From Neisseria macacae ATCC 33926 (GTDB taxonomy: Bacteria; Pseudomonadota; Gammaproteobacteria; Burkholderiales; Neisseriaceae): DNA of 64,000 nt. Where the stretch lies: positions 1,426,001 through 1,490,000 of the forward strand of contig NZ_CP094241.1 in assembly GCF_022749495.1 (NCBI RefSeq), given 5' to 3'. This document shows, in pieces, positions 7,308-16,346 of this stretch (positions are counted from its first letter, which is position 1; every line of letters begins with the position of its first letter). The notes under the pieces were generated by a model, which was not told where the DNA came from, ran no database searches, and saw only the letters and a program-made list of their open reading frames with translations. The translations under genes were made by a program, and so were the position numbers.

Positions 7308-9566
7308 ATGAACAGCAAATTAGCCCTGATGCCGCTTTTGATTATGAGCGCATTTTCTTATGCCGCCGATGAAGCGACGCCCGAAGCCCCAGTGCAACAG
7401 CAGTTGCAGGAAGTCCATGTCCGCGCCGACGCCAAACGCGTCAAAGCCGCCCGCTCTTACTCCATCGCCAGCGACGGCGACTTGCGCGACCGCGTAAATT
7501 TGGGCGTATTGGGCAAAGCTAATGCCTTTACCGCGCCGATTACCGTCGTCAACTACGACGAACAAGCCCTTAACAACACCGAAGCGCGTACTTTGGTGGA
7601 TGCCGTAGCAAAAAAAGACGCTTCCGTTTGGCAGTTCGGCGGCGAAAGCAACACATTGACCGGCCTGTATTTCCGCGGTTATCAGCTTGATGCGCGCCAA
7701 TTCAGCGTCAACGGTTTGGCAGGTATGTACGGCACGCAAGGCACGGCCAGCGTGCATGTCGGTTCCGCGCAACTGATTAAAGGCGCGTCCACCACTGTAA
7801 ACGGCATGGACCCTGAAGGCGCGGTATCCGGTTCCGTCAATATCGAGACTAAAAAAGCCGCCGATGAGGGCAACCGCAAAATCGGTTTGGGCTGGTTCAG
7901 CAACAACCGCGCCCAAGGTACGTTCGACTTGGGTCAACGCTTTGGCGAAAACAAAGAATTCGGCGTGCGCGCTAACGGCAAACTGCGCCACGGCGACACC
8001 CCGCGCCACGGTTACAGCGAAGACAACAAAGAATTTGCCTTAAATGCCGACTACCGCGGCGAAAAACTACGCGTGGCGTTCGATTCCATCTACGCGAAAC
8101 GCAAAACCAACGGCGGCCGCGCGCGTATGCAGGATATTCAAAACGCCAACGGCCGCTTGTTTGACGCGCCCGATGGCAAAGTGAACCTGCTGCCAAGTTG
8201 GAACTGGCAGAACACCGTCGGTCGAACCAATATGCTGACCTTCGAATGGGATGCGTTTGAAAATGCACAGATTACCGGCGGTATCGGCTACAACAAGGCG
8301 CGCTATTACGGCACGCTGATTTCTCCGACTATTTGCGGCAAAGATGGCGCAAGCAGCCAAACCGCAACCTGCTCAAGCGCCAACCAATACCACACAGGCA
8401 CGGCGCGCCTGACTGATCAATATTTCCGTACTTTGAGTATGAACCTTACTGCACGCGGTGAATTTGAAACCGGCCCGGTAACGCATAACTGGAGTACTGC
8501 TTTCGACCGCATTATCCGTCAACGTACAACGATCAATGGTAGCGCAGCCGGTAAAAGTAAGGTAGAAGTTAAAGCAAACGAAAATATTGAGAGTAAATTG
8601 GCATCGTTTAGAGCCGACTATCCAAACTCATGGGCGAACTCTGCCAACTTGGATGCCAATATCAAAGTCAACAGTTTGGCTTTGTCCGACACACTGGGCT
8701 TCGTCGACAACAAATACCGCCTGACCTTGGGTGGACGCTTCCAAGCGGTTGAATACACCAATAAAAAAGAAGGTAAAAGCGGCGATGCCAAACGCTTCAG
8801 TCCGATGTTGATGGCTGCATGGGTACCGCAGCCCGATTTGGTCGTGTACGGCAACTATATGGAAGACTTGGAGCCTGCCGACATCAAAACCGATGATGAC
8901 GGTAACACTACCATGTCCAAACCGCGTGTCAGCCGTCAGTTTGAAGTCGGCGTGCGCAAAAACTGGGGCGACTTTGTCACTACTTTGAACGCGTTCCAAA
9001 TCAAACGCCCGGGTTACTGGCGCGGCAATACCAAAAAAGGTACTGATTTTGCTGTATACAAAGCAGCAGGAGGCGCAGCCGGCGACAAACAAGGTTTTGA
9101 GCGTAACCGCGGTATCGAGTTCAATACCTATGCCAATCTGTTGAACAAAACTCTGCGTCCGAGCTTTGGCTTGATGTACCTGCAATCGACTGTGAAAAAT
9201 TATCCGAACGCAGCCGATAATCTTGTTAACGGCGTACAAGTTGCCAACCCGCGCGTGATTGCCAAAGCGGGCGTGGAATGGGATACCCCGTTTGCCAAAG
9301 GCTTGACCTTGAACGGCAATGTTTCGTACTTCGGCAAGTCTTACCAAGATACGCAAAAACAATACGCCTTCCCATCCTATACCTTGGTTGACGTAGGCGC
9401 GCGCTACAAAACCAAGCTGGGCAAAAATACCCTGACTGTCAGCAGTTCGGTGGAAAATCTGTTCAACAAAAACTACTGGCAGGTACAGCGCGGCCAATAC
9501 GACCGCAGCTTCGCCGTCGTCGGCATGCCGCGTACTTATTGGCTGAAAGCGGAATTGGATTTCTAA
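7308..9566 (+). CDS. TonB-dependent siderophore-type outer-membrane receptor
   Basis: 752 residues with a signal peptide (MNSKLALMPLLIMSAFSYAA). QQLQEVHVRADAKR is the TonB-box-like start. The plug follows: LVDAVAKKDASVWQFGGESN, LTGLYFRGYQLD, QLIKGASTTVNGMDPEGAVS and GSVNIETKKA. The rest is a 22-strand-type barrel, ending VVGMPRTYWLKAELDF with the terminal Phe of barrel proteins. The start at 7308 has AAGGAA six bases upstream; an upstream in-frame ATG at 7215 would displace the signal peptide. It is not the FetA/TbpA/HpuB type. The ligand is unknown; the gene context and Fur-like site suggest ferric siderophore uptake. Confidence 0.9.
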   Translation: MNSKLALMPLLIMSAFSYAADEATPEAPVQQQLQEVHVRADAKRVKAARSYSIASDGDLRDRVNLGVLGKANAFTAPITVVNYDEQALNNTEARTLVDAVAKKDASVWQFGGESNTLTGLYFRGYQLDARQFSVNGLAGMYGTQGTASVHVGSAQLIKGASTTVNGMDPEGAVSGSVNIETKKAADEGNRKIGLGWFSNNRAQGTFDLGQRFGENKEFGVRANGKLRHGDTPRHGYSEDNKEFALNADYRGEKLRVAFDSIYAKRKTNGGRARMQDIQNANGRLFDAPDGKVNLLPSWNWQNTVGRTNMLTFEWDAFENAQITGGIGYNKARYYGTLISPTICGKDGASSQTATCSSANQYHTGTARLTDQYFRTLSMNLTARGEFETGPVTHNWSTAFDRIIRQRTTINGSAAGKSKVEVKANENIESKLASFRADYPNSWANSANLDANIKVNSLALSDTLGFVDNKYRLTLGGRFQAVEYTNKKEGKSGDAKRFSPMLMAAWVPQPDLVVYGNYMEDLEPADIKTDDDGNTTMSKPRVSRQFEVGVRKNWGDFVTTLNAFQIKRPGYWRGNTKKGTDFAVYKAAGGAAGDKQGFERNRGIEFNTYANLLNKTLRPSFGLMYLQSTVKNYPNAADNLVNGVQVANPRVIAKAGVEWDTPFAKGLTLNGNVSYFGKSYQDTQKQYAFPSYTLVDVGARYKTKLGKNTLTVSSSVENLFNKNYWQVQRGQYDRSFAVVGMPRTYWLKAELDF

Positions 9567-9594
9567 TATCCGAACAGGTCAACCGGTAAAGACA

Positions 9595-9639
9595 AAGGTC
9601 GTCTGAAAATCCTCAATCTGGGTTTTCAGACGACCTTTT
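9595..9639 (+). terminator. DUS inverted-pair terminator of the TonB receptor gene
   Basis: AAGGTCGTCTGAAAATCC and the complementary GGTTTTCAGACGACCTT, with T-run, 28 bases after the stop codon. Confidence 0.85.
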
Positions 9640-9673
9640 ATATTGTTTTTTGAATGGAGCGGGTGATATGACT

Positions 9674-9780
9674 TATAGTGGATTAACTTTAAATCAGGAC
9701 AAGGCGACGAAGCCGCAGACAGTACAGATAGTACGGCAAGGCGAGGCAACGCCGTACTGGTTTAAAGTTAATCCACTATA
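9674..9780. repeat. Correia element, 107-bp class
   Basis: Ends TATAGTGGATTAACTTTAAA and TTTAAAGTTAATCCACTATA are exact complements over 20 bases. The interior is almost the same as at 2853-2959. It lies between the TonB receptor terminator and the convergent Sel1 gene. Confidence 0.93.
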
Positions 9781-9882
9781 TCGTAGAACGGCACCCCATT
9801 AATCACAACGCAGAGAAAATGGTTTAGAGGGATTCCCAAACGTTGGCAGCTTCTTCGGAGAAATGTTGCCACGCGGGCAATG

Positions 9883-11295
9883 TTATGGAAGTTGCTGTTT
9901 CCAATGCGCCAGCAGTTGCTTGAGGATTTCAGACTGTTCGTGACCGTCATTGATGGCGGTTTCAAGCCAACGGCAGGCTAAGGCTGTGTTGCGGCGGACG
10001 CCTGTTCCGTGGAAATAGAGGCAGGCGAGGTTGTATTGCGCCATTGTGTCTTTTTGCTGCGCTGCCTGCGCGAACCATTTGGCGGCTTGGGTATAGTCGG
10101 TCTCTGTTCCATGACCGTTGTAGTACATCATGCCGAGATTGGTTTGCGCTTTGCTGTGCCCCAAATCTGCCGCCTGCTGATAGAGCGTCAGCGCTTCGGC
10201 ATGGTCGGGAGCGCGGTTCAGACCGTAATGGGCGGCAAAAGCCAGCTGATAGAATTGCTCCGCCTGTTGGCGTTGCAGCGCGTGTTCTTTGGCTTGGGGG
10301 TAGTTTTGCTTATTGTTCAGGGCAATGTCCGCAAGTAGTTTTTGGTGTGCGGCAAGATTGCCCAAATCAGCGGCAAGCTGATAGTAATGGCGCGCTTTGG
10401 AGGGCTCGGGAAGGATGCCCAGCCCGTAGCGGTAGATATCGCCGAGCAAACGCAGCGCTTCGGGATGATTGCGGCGTGCGGCTGCTTTGGCGTAGCGGCG
10501 TGCTTTATCCGTGTCTTTCGGGATGTCTTTGCCCAGTAGATGGATTTCTGCGAGCTTGGCGTAAGCATCGCTGCTGTTTTGTTTGGCGGCGGTTTTTAGC
10601 CATTGGATGGCTTTGTCGGGGTGGGTCGGGAGCAGGATTTCCGCAAGGGCGACTTGTGCAGGCGCGATGTTGTCACTTGCCGCGATGTACAGGTGTTGGG
10701 CGGCTTGCTCAAGGTCCGGTGCTACGCCTTGACCGAGCTTGTATTGCAATCCGAGTTGCCAATTGGCAGGCGTAAATCCTTGTTTGGCGGCAAGTTGGTA
10801 GAGCTGGTGTGATTGGGGATAATCGGGCGGCGAGGTGTATTGGCAATGCTGGCCTAAGAAATATAGGGCTTGGGGATTTTGCTGACGCGCGGCAAGTACG
10901 GCCCAATCGACGGCTTCTTCGTGTTGACCTGCGTCATGATAAGCACGCATCAGCTTGAGCTGAGCTTCGATAATGCCTGCTTCTGCCAATTCCCGATAGG
11001 AGGGAAGCAGGGTATTGAGCGGCATGCCTTGTGCTTCTTGGATTTGAAGAAGGTTGTAACTGGCGTAGGGATGACCGTCACGCGCCGCTTGCTGCATCAG
11101 GCGTATGCCGGCTTCACGGTTGGCAGGGATGCCTTGCCCTTGCAGCAGGCAGCCTGCAAGATGGAATTCTGCTTCCGTATGCCCTTCGTCTGCCGCTTTT
11201 TGCAACAGTGGGACTGCGGCGGCAAAATCGGGCGGATTTTGGGTCATGAATGAGTGAGCTTCCCGGAATAGTGTATCGGCGGTTGTTGTATTCAT
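9883..11295 (-). CDS. Large Sel1-repeat (SLR/TPR) protein
   Basis: 470 residues made almost wholly of Sel1-like repeats of about 36 residues, e.g. AADEGHTEAEFHLAGCLLQG, AARDGHPYASYNLLQIQEAQ, AADLGHSKAQTNLGMMYYNG and AAQQKDTMAQYNLACLYFHG. No signal peptide or membrane segment is visible with the start MNTTTADTLFREAH, so it is probably cytosolic and acts as a protein-binding solenoid. This start is preferred because the in-frame extension to 11463 runs through the hemB terminator hairpin. One of three Sel1 proteins in the window. No specific partner can be named. Confidence 0.8.
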   Translation of the reverse strand: MNTTTADTLFREAHSFMTQNPPDFAAAVPLLQKAADEGHTEAEFHLAGCLLQGQGIPANREAGIRLMQQAARDGHPYASYNLLQIQEAQGMPLNTLLPSYRELAEAGIIEAQLKLMRAYHDAGQHEEAVDWAVLAARQQNPQALYFLGQHCQYTSPPDYPQSHQLYQLAAKQGFTPANWQLGLQYKLGQGVAPDLEQAAQHLYIAASDNIAPAQVALAEILLPTHPDKAIQWLKTAAKQNSSDAYAKLAEIHLLGKDIPKDTDKARRYAKAAARRNHPEALRLLGDIYRYGLGILPEPSKARHYYQLAADLGNLAAHQKLLADIALNNKQNYPQAKEHALQRQQAEQFYQLAFAAHYGLNRAPDHAEALTLYQQAADLGHSKAQTNLGMMYYNGHGTETDYTQAAKWFAQAAQQKDTMAQYNLACLYFHGTGVRRNTALACRWLETAINDGHEQSEILKQLLAHWKQQLP

Positions 11296-11427
11296 TTTAT
11301 TGTATATGTTTTGAATTTTATAAAATGGACGCTGTAAGTGTTTGCTTGAGAGTTGCAGTATTTTACCAGAAATTACCTGATTATTCATTCCGTTGTAATA
11401 AATTTTGTCGGGCAAATTCCTTAATGT

Positions 11428-11466
11428 AAATGCCGCCGGGCATTCTGTGCAAACCGGCGGCATTTT
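11428..11466 (-). terminator. Terminator hairpin downstream of hemB
   Basis: AAATGCCGCCGG and its complement CCGGCGGCATTT enclose a 14-base loop, ten bases after the hemB stop on the minus strand. Confidence 0.65.
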
Positions 11467-11475
11467 GCTGTCGTT

Positions 11476-12477
11476 TTATTTTTTCAACATCTTTGCCGCT
11501 TCGACGGCGTAATACGTCAGGATGCCGTCGGCACCGGCGCGTTTGAAGGCGAGCAGGCTTTCGAGTATGACTTTTTCGCCGTCCAGCCAGCCGTTTTGAA
11601 TCGCGGCTTGAAGCATGGCGTATTCGCCGGAAACTTGGTAGGCGTAGGTCGGTACGCCGAACTCGTCTTTGACGCGGCGGACAACGTCAAGATAGGGCAG
11701 GCCGGGTTTGACCATCACCATATCCGCGCCTTCCTGAATGTCGAGGGCGACTTCGTGCAGGGCTTCGTCAGTATTGGCGGGGTCCATTTGGTAGGTTTTC
11801 TTGTCGGCTTTGCCCAAGTTACCGGAACTGCCGACCGCATCGCGGAACGGGCCGTAAAAAGCGGAGGCATATTTGGCGGAATACGCCATGATGCGGGTGT
11901 GGATATGCCCCGCGTCTTCAAGGGCTTCGCGGATGGCGAGGATGCGGCCGTCCATCATGTCGGACGGGGCGACAACCTGCGCGCCTGCGTCGGCGTGGCA
12001 CAAGGCTTGTTTCACCAAAACTTCGATGGTTTCGTCGTTGAGGACGTAGCCGTTCGCATCGGTCAGCCCGTCTTGCCCGTGGATGGTGTAGGGGTCGAGG
12101 GCGACGTCGGTCATGATGCCGAGTTCGGGGAATTTTTCGCGCAGGGTGCGTACGACGGTCGGTACGAGTCCTTCGGGGTTGTAGGCTTCTTCCGCCCATT
12201 CGGTTTTATTTCGGGTAACGACGGGGAAGAGCGCCAGCATGGGGATGCCGAGTTTGAGGGCTTCTTCGGCGGTAAACAATAATTTGTCCAAACTTTGCCG
12301 TTTCACGCCGGGCATGGAGGGGACGGCTTCTTCCTGATTGCTGCCTTCGAGTACGAAGACGGGGTAAATCAAATCGTCTGCGGTCAGGGTGTGTTCGCGC
12401 ATCAGGCGGCGGGAAAAGTCGTCTTTGCGCATGCGGCGCATACGGGTGGCGGAAACGTAACGCGGTGGGAAATTCAT
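11476..12477 (-). CDS. hemB: Delta-aminolevulinic acid dehydratase (porphobilinogen synthase)
   Basis: Condenses two 5-aminolevulinate molecules to porphobilinogen in tetrapyrrole synthesis, in the cytosol. 333 residues, as expected. Active-site regions are visible: the first lysine in MAYSAKYASAFYGPFRDA (about residues 200-217), the second (Schiff base) in MVMVKPGLPYLDVVRRV (about 250-266), and YQVSGEYAML. The start MNFPPRYVSATRMRRMRKDD at 12477 is the family's normal N-terminus and has AAGGACG upstream; the longer frame to 12546 crosses a DUS hairpin. It stands alone between terminators. Confidence 0.96.
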   Translation of the reverse strand: MNFPPRYVSATRMRRMRKDDFSRRLMREHTLTADDLIYPVFVLEGSNQEEAVPSMPGVKRQSLDKLLFTAEEALKLGIPMLALFPVVTRNKTEWAEEAYNPEGLVPTVVRTLREKFPELGIMTDVALDPYTIHGQDGLTDANGYVLNDETIEVLVKQALCHADAGAQVVAPSDMMDGRILAIREALEDAGHIHTRIMAYSAKYASAFYGPFRDAVGSSGNLGKADKKTYQMDPANTDEALHEVALDIQEGADMVMVKPGLPYLDVVRRVKDEFGVPTYAYQVSGEYAMLQAAIQNGWLDGEKVILESLLAFKRAGADGILTYYAVEAAKMLKK

Positions 12478-12524
12478 AATCGTCCTTTGTCCTTCTGGAA
12501 ACGGCTGAATCGGCAGGAGAAATG

Positions 12525-12564
12525 TTTTCAGACGACCTCTTTGCAAGCAGAGGTCGTCTGAAAA
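12525..12564 (-). terminator. DUS inverted pair, outward-facing
   Basis: TTTTCAGACGACCTCT and its exact complement flank TTGCAAGC. It lies between the lipoprotein stop (12629) and the hemB start. There is no strong T-run on the minus side, so termination strength is uncertain. Confidence 0.55.
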
Positions 12565-12628
12565 TGGGTTTGCGACAGTTTACGCCGTTTTGATGAATTA
12601 CTCAAAACTTGAACAGAGTGTCGAAAAA

Positions 12629-13360
12629 TCAGTCTTTTACTTTTCTGATGGCTTTAACCGTTTTGGAAATCGAGTCGATTTTGTCAGGTTTGGGCATATT
12701 GCGCTCTTCCTCACGCAAGCCTTCGGCATCCAACGGCTCGATATTTTTCATGGCTTCGCGGTAGGCGGTAGGACTGAGTTTTTCTTGCGTGATGCGCCAT
12801 ACTTTGCGGCCGTTGGTACGCGTTTCCGATGCGGTCCACAAGCCGATTTTGTGGTAATAGAGCAAAACACTTTCGGCAAGGGCCTTCATGTCGGTATTGG
12901 GTCTGCCGCTGCCGATGCTGCGGCCGATACGGTTGTTGCGTTGGTCAACTGCCTGATCCGCGAGATAACGGCTGAAATAGTTGATTTTCCCTTCGCGGAT
13001 TTTGATGTCGGCAAGGTAGGCATTACCTGCTTCTTCGGCGATTACGTTGTCGAATTGGGAGGTAATGGCGGCTTGCCACAGGGCTTGGCGCACGGCATTG
13101 ACCTGTGTGCCTTTGCCATCTCCGTTGGCAGTATCGTCTAAGCCGCTGCGGTAGGCAAAGCGCGTGGCATTACTGCTGATATTGAATGAGCCTGTGTCTT
13201 CCATGCCGATGGCTTGCGCCGCTACGGGATGATTGAGGGCGAATTGGGTAATTTTGCTGCGCCGGGTTTGATCTTCTTCAAAGGCAGTTTGACAGCCGGA
13301 GAGCAAAATGGAAGCAAGTAGGATGCATTTAAGATGTGTTTTAAATTTAATCTGAGCCAT
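12629..13360 (-). CDS. Lipoprotein with DUF6973-like helical domain
   Basis: 243 residues. The N-terminus MAQIKFKTHLKCILLASILLSGC is a lipoprotein signal with lipobox LSGC (Cys about residue 23). Residues 40-165 (HPVAAQAIG, NAVRQALWQAAITSQFDNV, AEEAGNAYLADI, ADQAVDQRNNRIGRSIG) match the pattern HALW...NN.iGr of the DUF6973 family as I know it, related in look to phage lysis or peptidoglycan-associated domains. The tail (about 170-243) is basic and charged. Single gene with its own downstream hairpin. Function not established; an envelope location is the safest inference. Confidence 0.7.
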   Translation of the reverse strand: MAQIKFKTHLKCILLASILLSGCQTAFEEDQTRRSKITQFALNHPVAAQAIGMEDTGSFNISSNATRFAYRSGLDDTANGDGKGTQVNAVRQALWQAAITSQFDNVIAEEAGNAYLADIKIREGKINYFSRYLADQAVDQRNNRIGRSIGSGRPNTDMKALAESVLLYYHKIGLWTASETRTNGRKVWRITQEKLSPTAYREAMKNIEPLDAEGLREEERNMPKPDKIDSISKTVKAIRKVKD

Positions 13361-13488
13361 GATATGAGCCGTGATGAAAATATTATTTTATTGATGATAT
13401 ACTGCTTATGTAACATACAATTACATATTGTAGCAAAATATTTTTCATACGGGCGCTTTATTGTATCAGCGGTCTCTTGTATTAGGGC

Positions 13489-13539
13489 AAAAGGTCGTCT
13501 GAAACCGGCTTTAGGCGGGGCGGTTTCAGACGACCTTTT
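13489..13539 (-). terminator. DUS inverted-pair terminator after the NAD(P)-binding gene
   Basis: AAAAGGTCGTCTGAAACCG and the complementary CGGTTTCAGACGACCTTTT, 17 bases after the stop at 13556 in minus orientation. Confidence 0.8.
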
Positions 13540-13555
13540 CGTGTGTATGGCTGAT

Positions 13556-14395
13556 TCAGCCTTGATGGGAAAAGTTTTCCGCAGCTAATGGCGCTCTCCC
13601 CAATAAAGCTGCAAAATCAGAATAATCGGCGCATGAGCCTTGTTTGAGCAGGGCAAAGCTATCACGGCTGATAATACCGTTGCTGAGGATGTTTGCCAAC
13701 GGCAGCGCAGGGTCAAGCAGGCGTAGGGGAATAGGCAGGATATGTTGTGGCGGTTTGTGGTGCAGGGTTTGGCGGAGGGTGGTCAGGTATTCTGCCAAGG
13801 TCAGCGTTTGGCTGCCGGTCATATTGACGATGCTGTGGCCGGCGTCGGTTTGGACGGCAAGTTTTGCCAAACCTTCGGCAACATCGGCAAGATGTACGGG
13901 CTGTAAGTAAAAGCGTCCGCCTTCCGGCAGTGGAAGTAAAGGGAGGTGGGCTAGTTTGATGAACAGTTCGCAGCTGGTTCCCCCACGCCCGTAAACGACG
14001 GATGGTCTGGCTATGGCAATCGGGATGCTGCTTTGGGCGACGGCATTATCTCCACGTCCTTTACTGCCGACAAAGTTGATGGATTGAGATGGGTCGGCAC
14101 CCAGTGCGGATAGTTGCACCCAGTGTTTTATGCCTGCTGTTTTTGCCCATGCGGCGAGTTGTTTGGGCGTACGGTGGTGTACGGTTTCGAGTATTTCGGC
14201 ATGACGGCTCATGATGCCGATGCAGTTGATGAGGACGTCTTGCCCCTCTAATAAACGGCGTGCGGCGGTTTCGTCAGGATGAAGAAAATCGAAGGCGCGG
14301 CGGTCGGGCGTGTAAACTTGGTGACCTTGTTCTTTTAAGATTTGGGCGGTACGGCTGCCGATGAAGCCGCTGCCTCCGAAAATGATGATGTTCAT
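13556..14395 (-). CDS. NAD(P)-binding, NDUFA9/SDR-like epimerase-fold protein
   Basis: 279 residues. The Rossmann glycine motif FGGSGFIGS is at residues 6-14. It continues with VLINCIGIMS, HWVQLSALGADPS and IARPSVVYGRGG, typical of atypical SDRs related to complex I subunit NDUFA9 that bind NAD(P)H but often lack the YxxxK catalytic pair. Here no YxxxK is evident at the usual place. It is the last gene of an apparent operon DoxX - DUF2269 - this gene. DoxX-like domains and this SDR type are also found fused in other bacteria, which supports a joint membrane-associated redox function. Substrate unknown. Confidence 0.78.
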   Translation of the reverse strand: MNIIIFGGSGFIGSRTAQILKEQGHQVYTPDRRAFDFLHPDETAARRLLEGQDVLINCIGIMSRHAEILETVHHRTPKQLAAWAKTAGIKHWVQLSALGADPSQSINFVGSKGRGDNAVAQSSIPIAIARPSVVYGRGGTSCELFIKLAHLPLLPLPEGGRFYLQPVHLADVAEGLAKLAVQTDAGHSIVNMTGSQTLTLAEYLTTLRQTLHHKPPQHILPIPLRLLDPALPLANILSNGIISRDSFALLKQGSCADYSDFAALLGRAPLAAENFSHQG

Positions 14396-14435
14396 GGTTT
14401 TTCTTTATGGTGTTGCTGAGGTCGTCTGAAAATCT

Positions 14436-14918
14436 TTAAATCGGTTTCATCACCATCAGGAAGTAAATCACGATAGTGGCGCAAAAGGCGGGATAGCCCA
14501 GCAATTCCCAGCGTCTGGCATAACGCCAATAGGGTTCTGGAATGGTGTCTGCGTTTTCTTTATGCGCTTGTTCGGCAATCTTTGCCATACGGATTTGCAG
14601 CCAGACAACGGGCAGCCAGCAAATGCCTGCAAGGATGTATAAACCGATCGTCATCCATACCCAATTTTGTTCTAGCATGGTGGAAACGGTATAGCCGCGT
14701 TCGTACAGCATCCATAAGCCGGACAAGGGTTGGAAAATGACGGCGGGAGTCGTAAACCACCAATCTGCTTTGATGACCCAATGCGATACGACCGACTGCG
14801 CGGCGACCGAACCGCTGCGGTTTGCCCAAAAGAGGTAAAACGCTGTACCAAAACCGGTGCCGACCATTAAGGTAGCCGAGATGATGTGCAGGGTTTTAAC
14901 GATTAAATAAGTGTTCAT
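14436..14918 (-). CDS. DUF2269 integral membrane protein
   Basis: 160 residues, about four transmembrane helices (roughly residues 8-30, 52-75, 82-108, 135-157). It starts MNTYLIVKTLHIISATLMVGTG, the signature beginning of DUF2269 proteins with the LHI.SA..m.Gtg pattern. The start codon overlaps the DoxX stop by four bases (ATGA), so the two are translationally coupled. The operon position between DoxX and an NAD(P)-binding protein suggests a small membrane redox module. No biochemical role is known to me. Confidence 0.8.
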   Translation of the reverse strand: MNTYLIVKTLHIISATLMVGTGFGTAFYLFWANRSGSVAAQSVVSHWVIKADWWFTTPAVIFQPLSGLWMLYERGYTVSTMLEQNWVWMTIGLYILAGICWLPVVWLQIRMAKIAEQAHKENADTIPEPYWRYARRWELLGYPAFCATIVIYFLMVMKPI

Positions 14919-15304
14919 TTTTTATCTCCTACGGATTGATACAGGAAAAATAAAGTAGCCATAATCGGCAGGTTTTTTACCAAAGGCGCAAACGGATGCG
15001 CCCACATTTCGGGCAGCCTGAAGGCAATAATCAGGCTGTATGTCGTGACGGTTATCAATTGCAGCAGCCATATTGCGGAACGGGCACGAAAGCGGCTGAA
15101 GCATAAAAAGGCAAAACCGATGTCCAATAGTGAAGCGGCGATTAATGTCGGCCACAGCAACGGATCGGGAATGCCGACCGAATGCAGCAAATCCAATGAC
15201 ATTTCAGGCATGAAAAACAGAGGTTGAGTGCCGCTCCACAGCCATAACAACCCCATCGAGTAAGACAGGTAAGCAGGGAGATTGCGTGTAGTGTTGGCGG
15301 ACAT
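14915..15304 (-). CDS. DoxX-like membrane protein
   Basis: 129 residues, four predicted helices: LSYSMGLLWLWSGTQPLFF, PLLWPTLIAASLLDIGFAF, IWLLQLITVTTYSLIIAF, LPIMATLFFLYQSV. The pattern (W.WSG..., DIGFA.L) fits the DoxX-like family. It is the first gene of the DoxX - DUF2269 - NAD(P)-binding operon. Just upstream (15361-15380) is a palindrome nearly identical to the one at the GbsR-type regulator promoter, so expression is probably controlled by that regulator (inference). Confidence 0.78.
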   Translation of the reverse strand: MSANTTRNLPAYLSYSMGLLWLWSGTQPLFFMPEMSLDLLHSVGIPDPLLWPTLIAASLLDIGFAFLCFSRFRARSAIWLLQLITVTTYSLIIAFRLPEMWAHPFAPLVKNLPIMATLFFLYQSVGDKK

Positions 15305-15360
15305 ATTGGTTTCCTAATTTCATTTTGGTTTGTTTATATATTTAGCCTGTAATTTCTAAA

Positions 15361-15380
15361 ATTTCTGTCAAAAGAGAAAT
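15361..15380. promoter_or_regulatory. Candidate operator upstream of the DoxX operon
   Basis: ATTTCTGTCAAAAGAGAAAT matches the core at 16365-16384 (ATTTCTGTCAATACAGAAAT) at 18 of 20 positions. On the minus strand it contains TTGACA, usable as a -35, but no good -10 lies at normal spacing. It sits 57 bases before the DoxX start codon and after the stop of the 119-residue gene. Confidence 0.65.
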
Positions 15381-15395
15381 ATAAAGGTAAAAAAA

Positions 15396-15755
15396 TTAGG
15401 CAGGTTCCCGAATATCGTCTTCCCCAGGAGGATTAGGCAGACTTAAAAGACCGACAATCAAAGAATAAGTACCGCCTATTACCACGCCTGCTTGGAGGCT
15501 GCTGATAAAATCCGCACCAAACAATAAAAGATACAGACAACTGCATAACGATCCGACGATGCCTGCCCGGATAAGGCCGCATAAGTCCCTGTATGTAGAC
15601 GTCAAGCTTAAGATCAAACCGCAAATTAGGGCCGGCACGGTAAATAATAAAGCATAGTAGCCGATATTAAATGCAAAAAATACCGTAGATGCAGTATAAA
15701 CGATGATGACTCTGCCTCTCGGATAGTCGAAATAATCATCTGTTGAATGTGCCAT
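15396..15755 (-). CDS. Small integral membrane protein, unrecognised
   Basis: 119 residues with three to four hydrophobic helices (about 15-35, 37-53, 62-82, 88-106) between polar ends (MAHSTDDYFDYPRGR and PNPPGEDDIREPA). I do not recognise the family. It lies 63 bases downstream of the GbsR-type regulator and in the same direction, so it may be co-transcribed from that promoter, ahead of the separately regulated DoxX operon. The 3' end stops just before the second operator. Confidence 0.65.
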   Translation of the reverse strand: MAHSTDDYFDYPRGRVIIVYTASTVFFAFNIGYYALLFTVPALICGLILSLTSTYRDLCGLIRAGIVGSLCSCLYLLLFGADFISSLQAGVVIGGTYSLIVGLLSLPNPPGEDDIREPA

Positions 15756-15818
15756 AACACACCTATGATTGAGTAAGAGAAACCGGGGGTTGTGTCTTGC
15801 AAACCAATTGGGGCGGCA

Positions 15819-16337
15819 TCATCGGAAAAATTTCTGTATTCCGGTGCCTATTTTTAAAATTTTCACCATGGTTGAGGTGGAAAGCTTCAGCATTTCATTT
15901 GCCCATATGGTCAGCGTGTTAATGAAATCATGGGTTTGTCGGATTCGCTGTTTGGCGGTTTCATTTTCCTGACTAAATTCAGGGCTGTCGATCAGGCTTT
16001 GCAAAAATTGCCGCGTCGGTTCGATTTCGCGCTGCATGCGCATTTCTGCGATGGTGCGGAACAAAGTCCAGACGTCGTCTGAAGTTTCAAAATGATCGCG
16101 TCTGTCGCCCAAGATATGCACGGTATGCACCAGCCTCAGATTTTGCAGCTCTTTGATGCTGTTGCTGACATTGGAGCGCGCTACGCCGAGCGTTTCGGTA
16201 ATTTCTTCGGCATTCATCGGTCTGCCTAAGATGTAGAGCAGGGCGTGGATTTGCGCAACGGTACGGTTGACGCCCCATTTGGTGCCCATTTCGCCCCAGT
16301 GGAGGATAAATTTTTCAGTGGTCGGATTCAGTTTCAT
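15819..16337 (-). CDS. GbsR/MarR-type winged-helix transcriptional regulator
   Basis: 172 residues. TEKFILHWGEMGTKWGVNRT and AQIHALLYILGRPMNAEEIT precede the recognition helix region TLGVARSNVSNSIKELQNLR, then the wing LVHTVHILGDRRDHFET. This order fits the GbsR branch of MarR-like regulators. The C-terminal 70 residues are helical, probably dimerising. The promoter is TTGACA - 17 bp - TAAAAT ending ten bases before the ATG, with the -35 inside a perfect 32-bp palindrome, implying autoregulation and an almost leaderless mRNA. A similar site precedes the DoxX operon. The effector is unknown. Confidence 0.82.
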   Translation of the reverse strand: MKLNPTTEKFILHWGEMGTKWGVNRTVAQIHALLYILGRPMNAEEITETLGVARSNVSNSIKELQNLRLVHTVHILGDRRDHFETSDDVWTLFRTIAEMRMQREIEPTRQFLQSLIDSPEFSQENETAKQRIRQTHDFINTLTIWANEMLKLSTSTMVKILKIGTGIQKFFR

Positions 16338-16346
16338 AGTGAGGGT

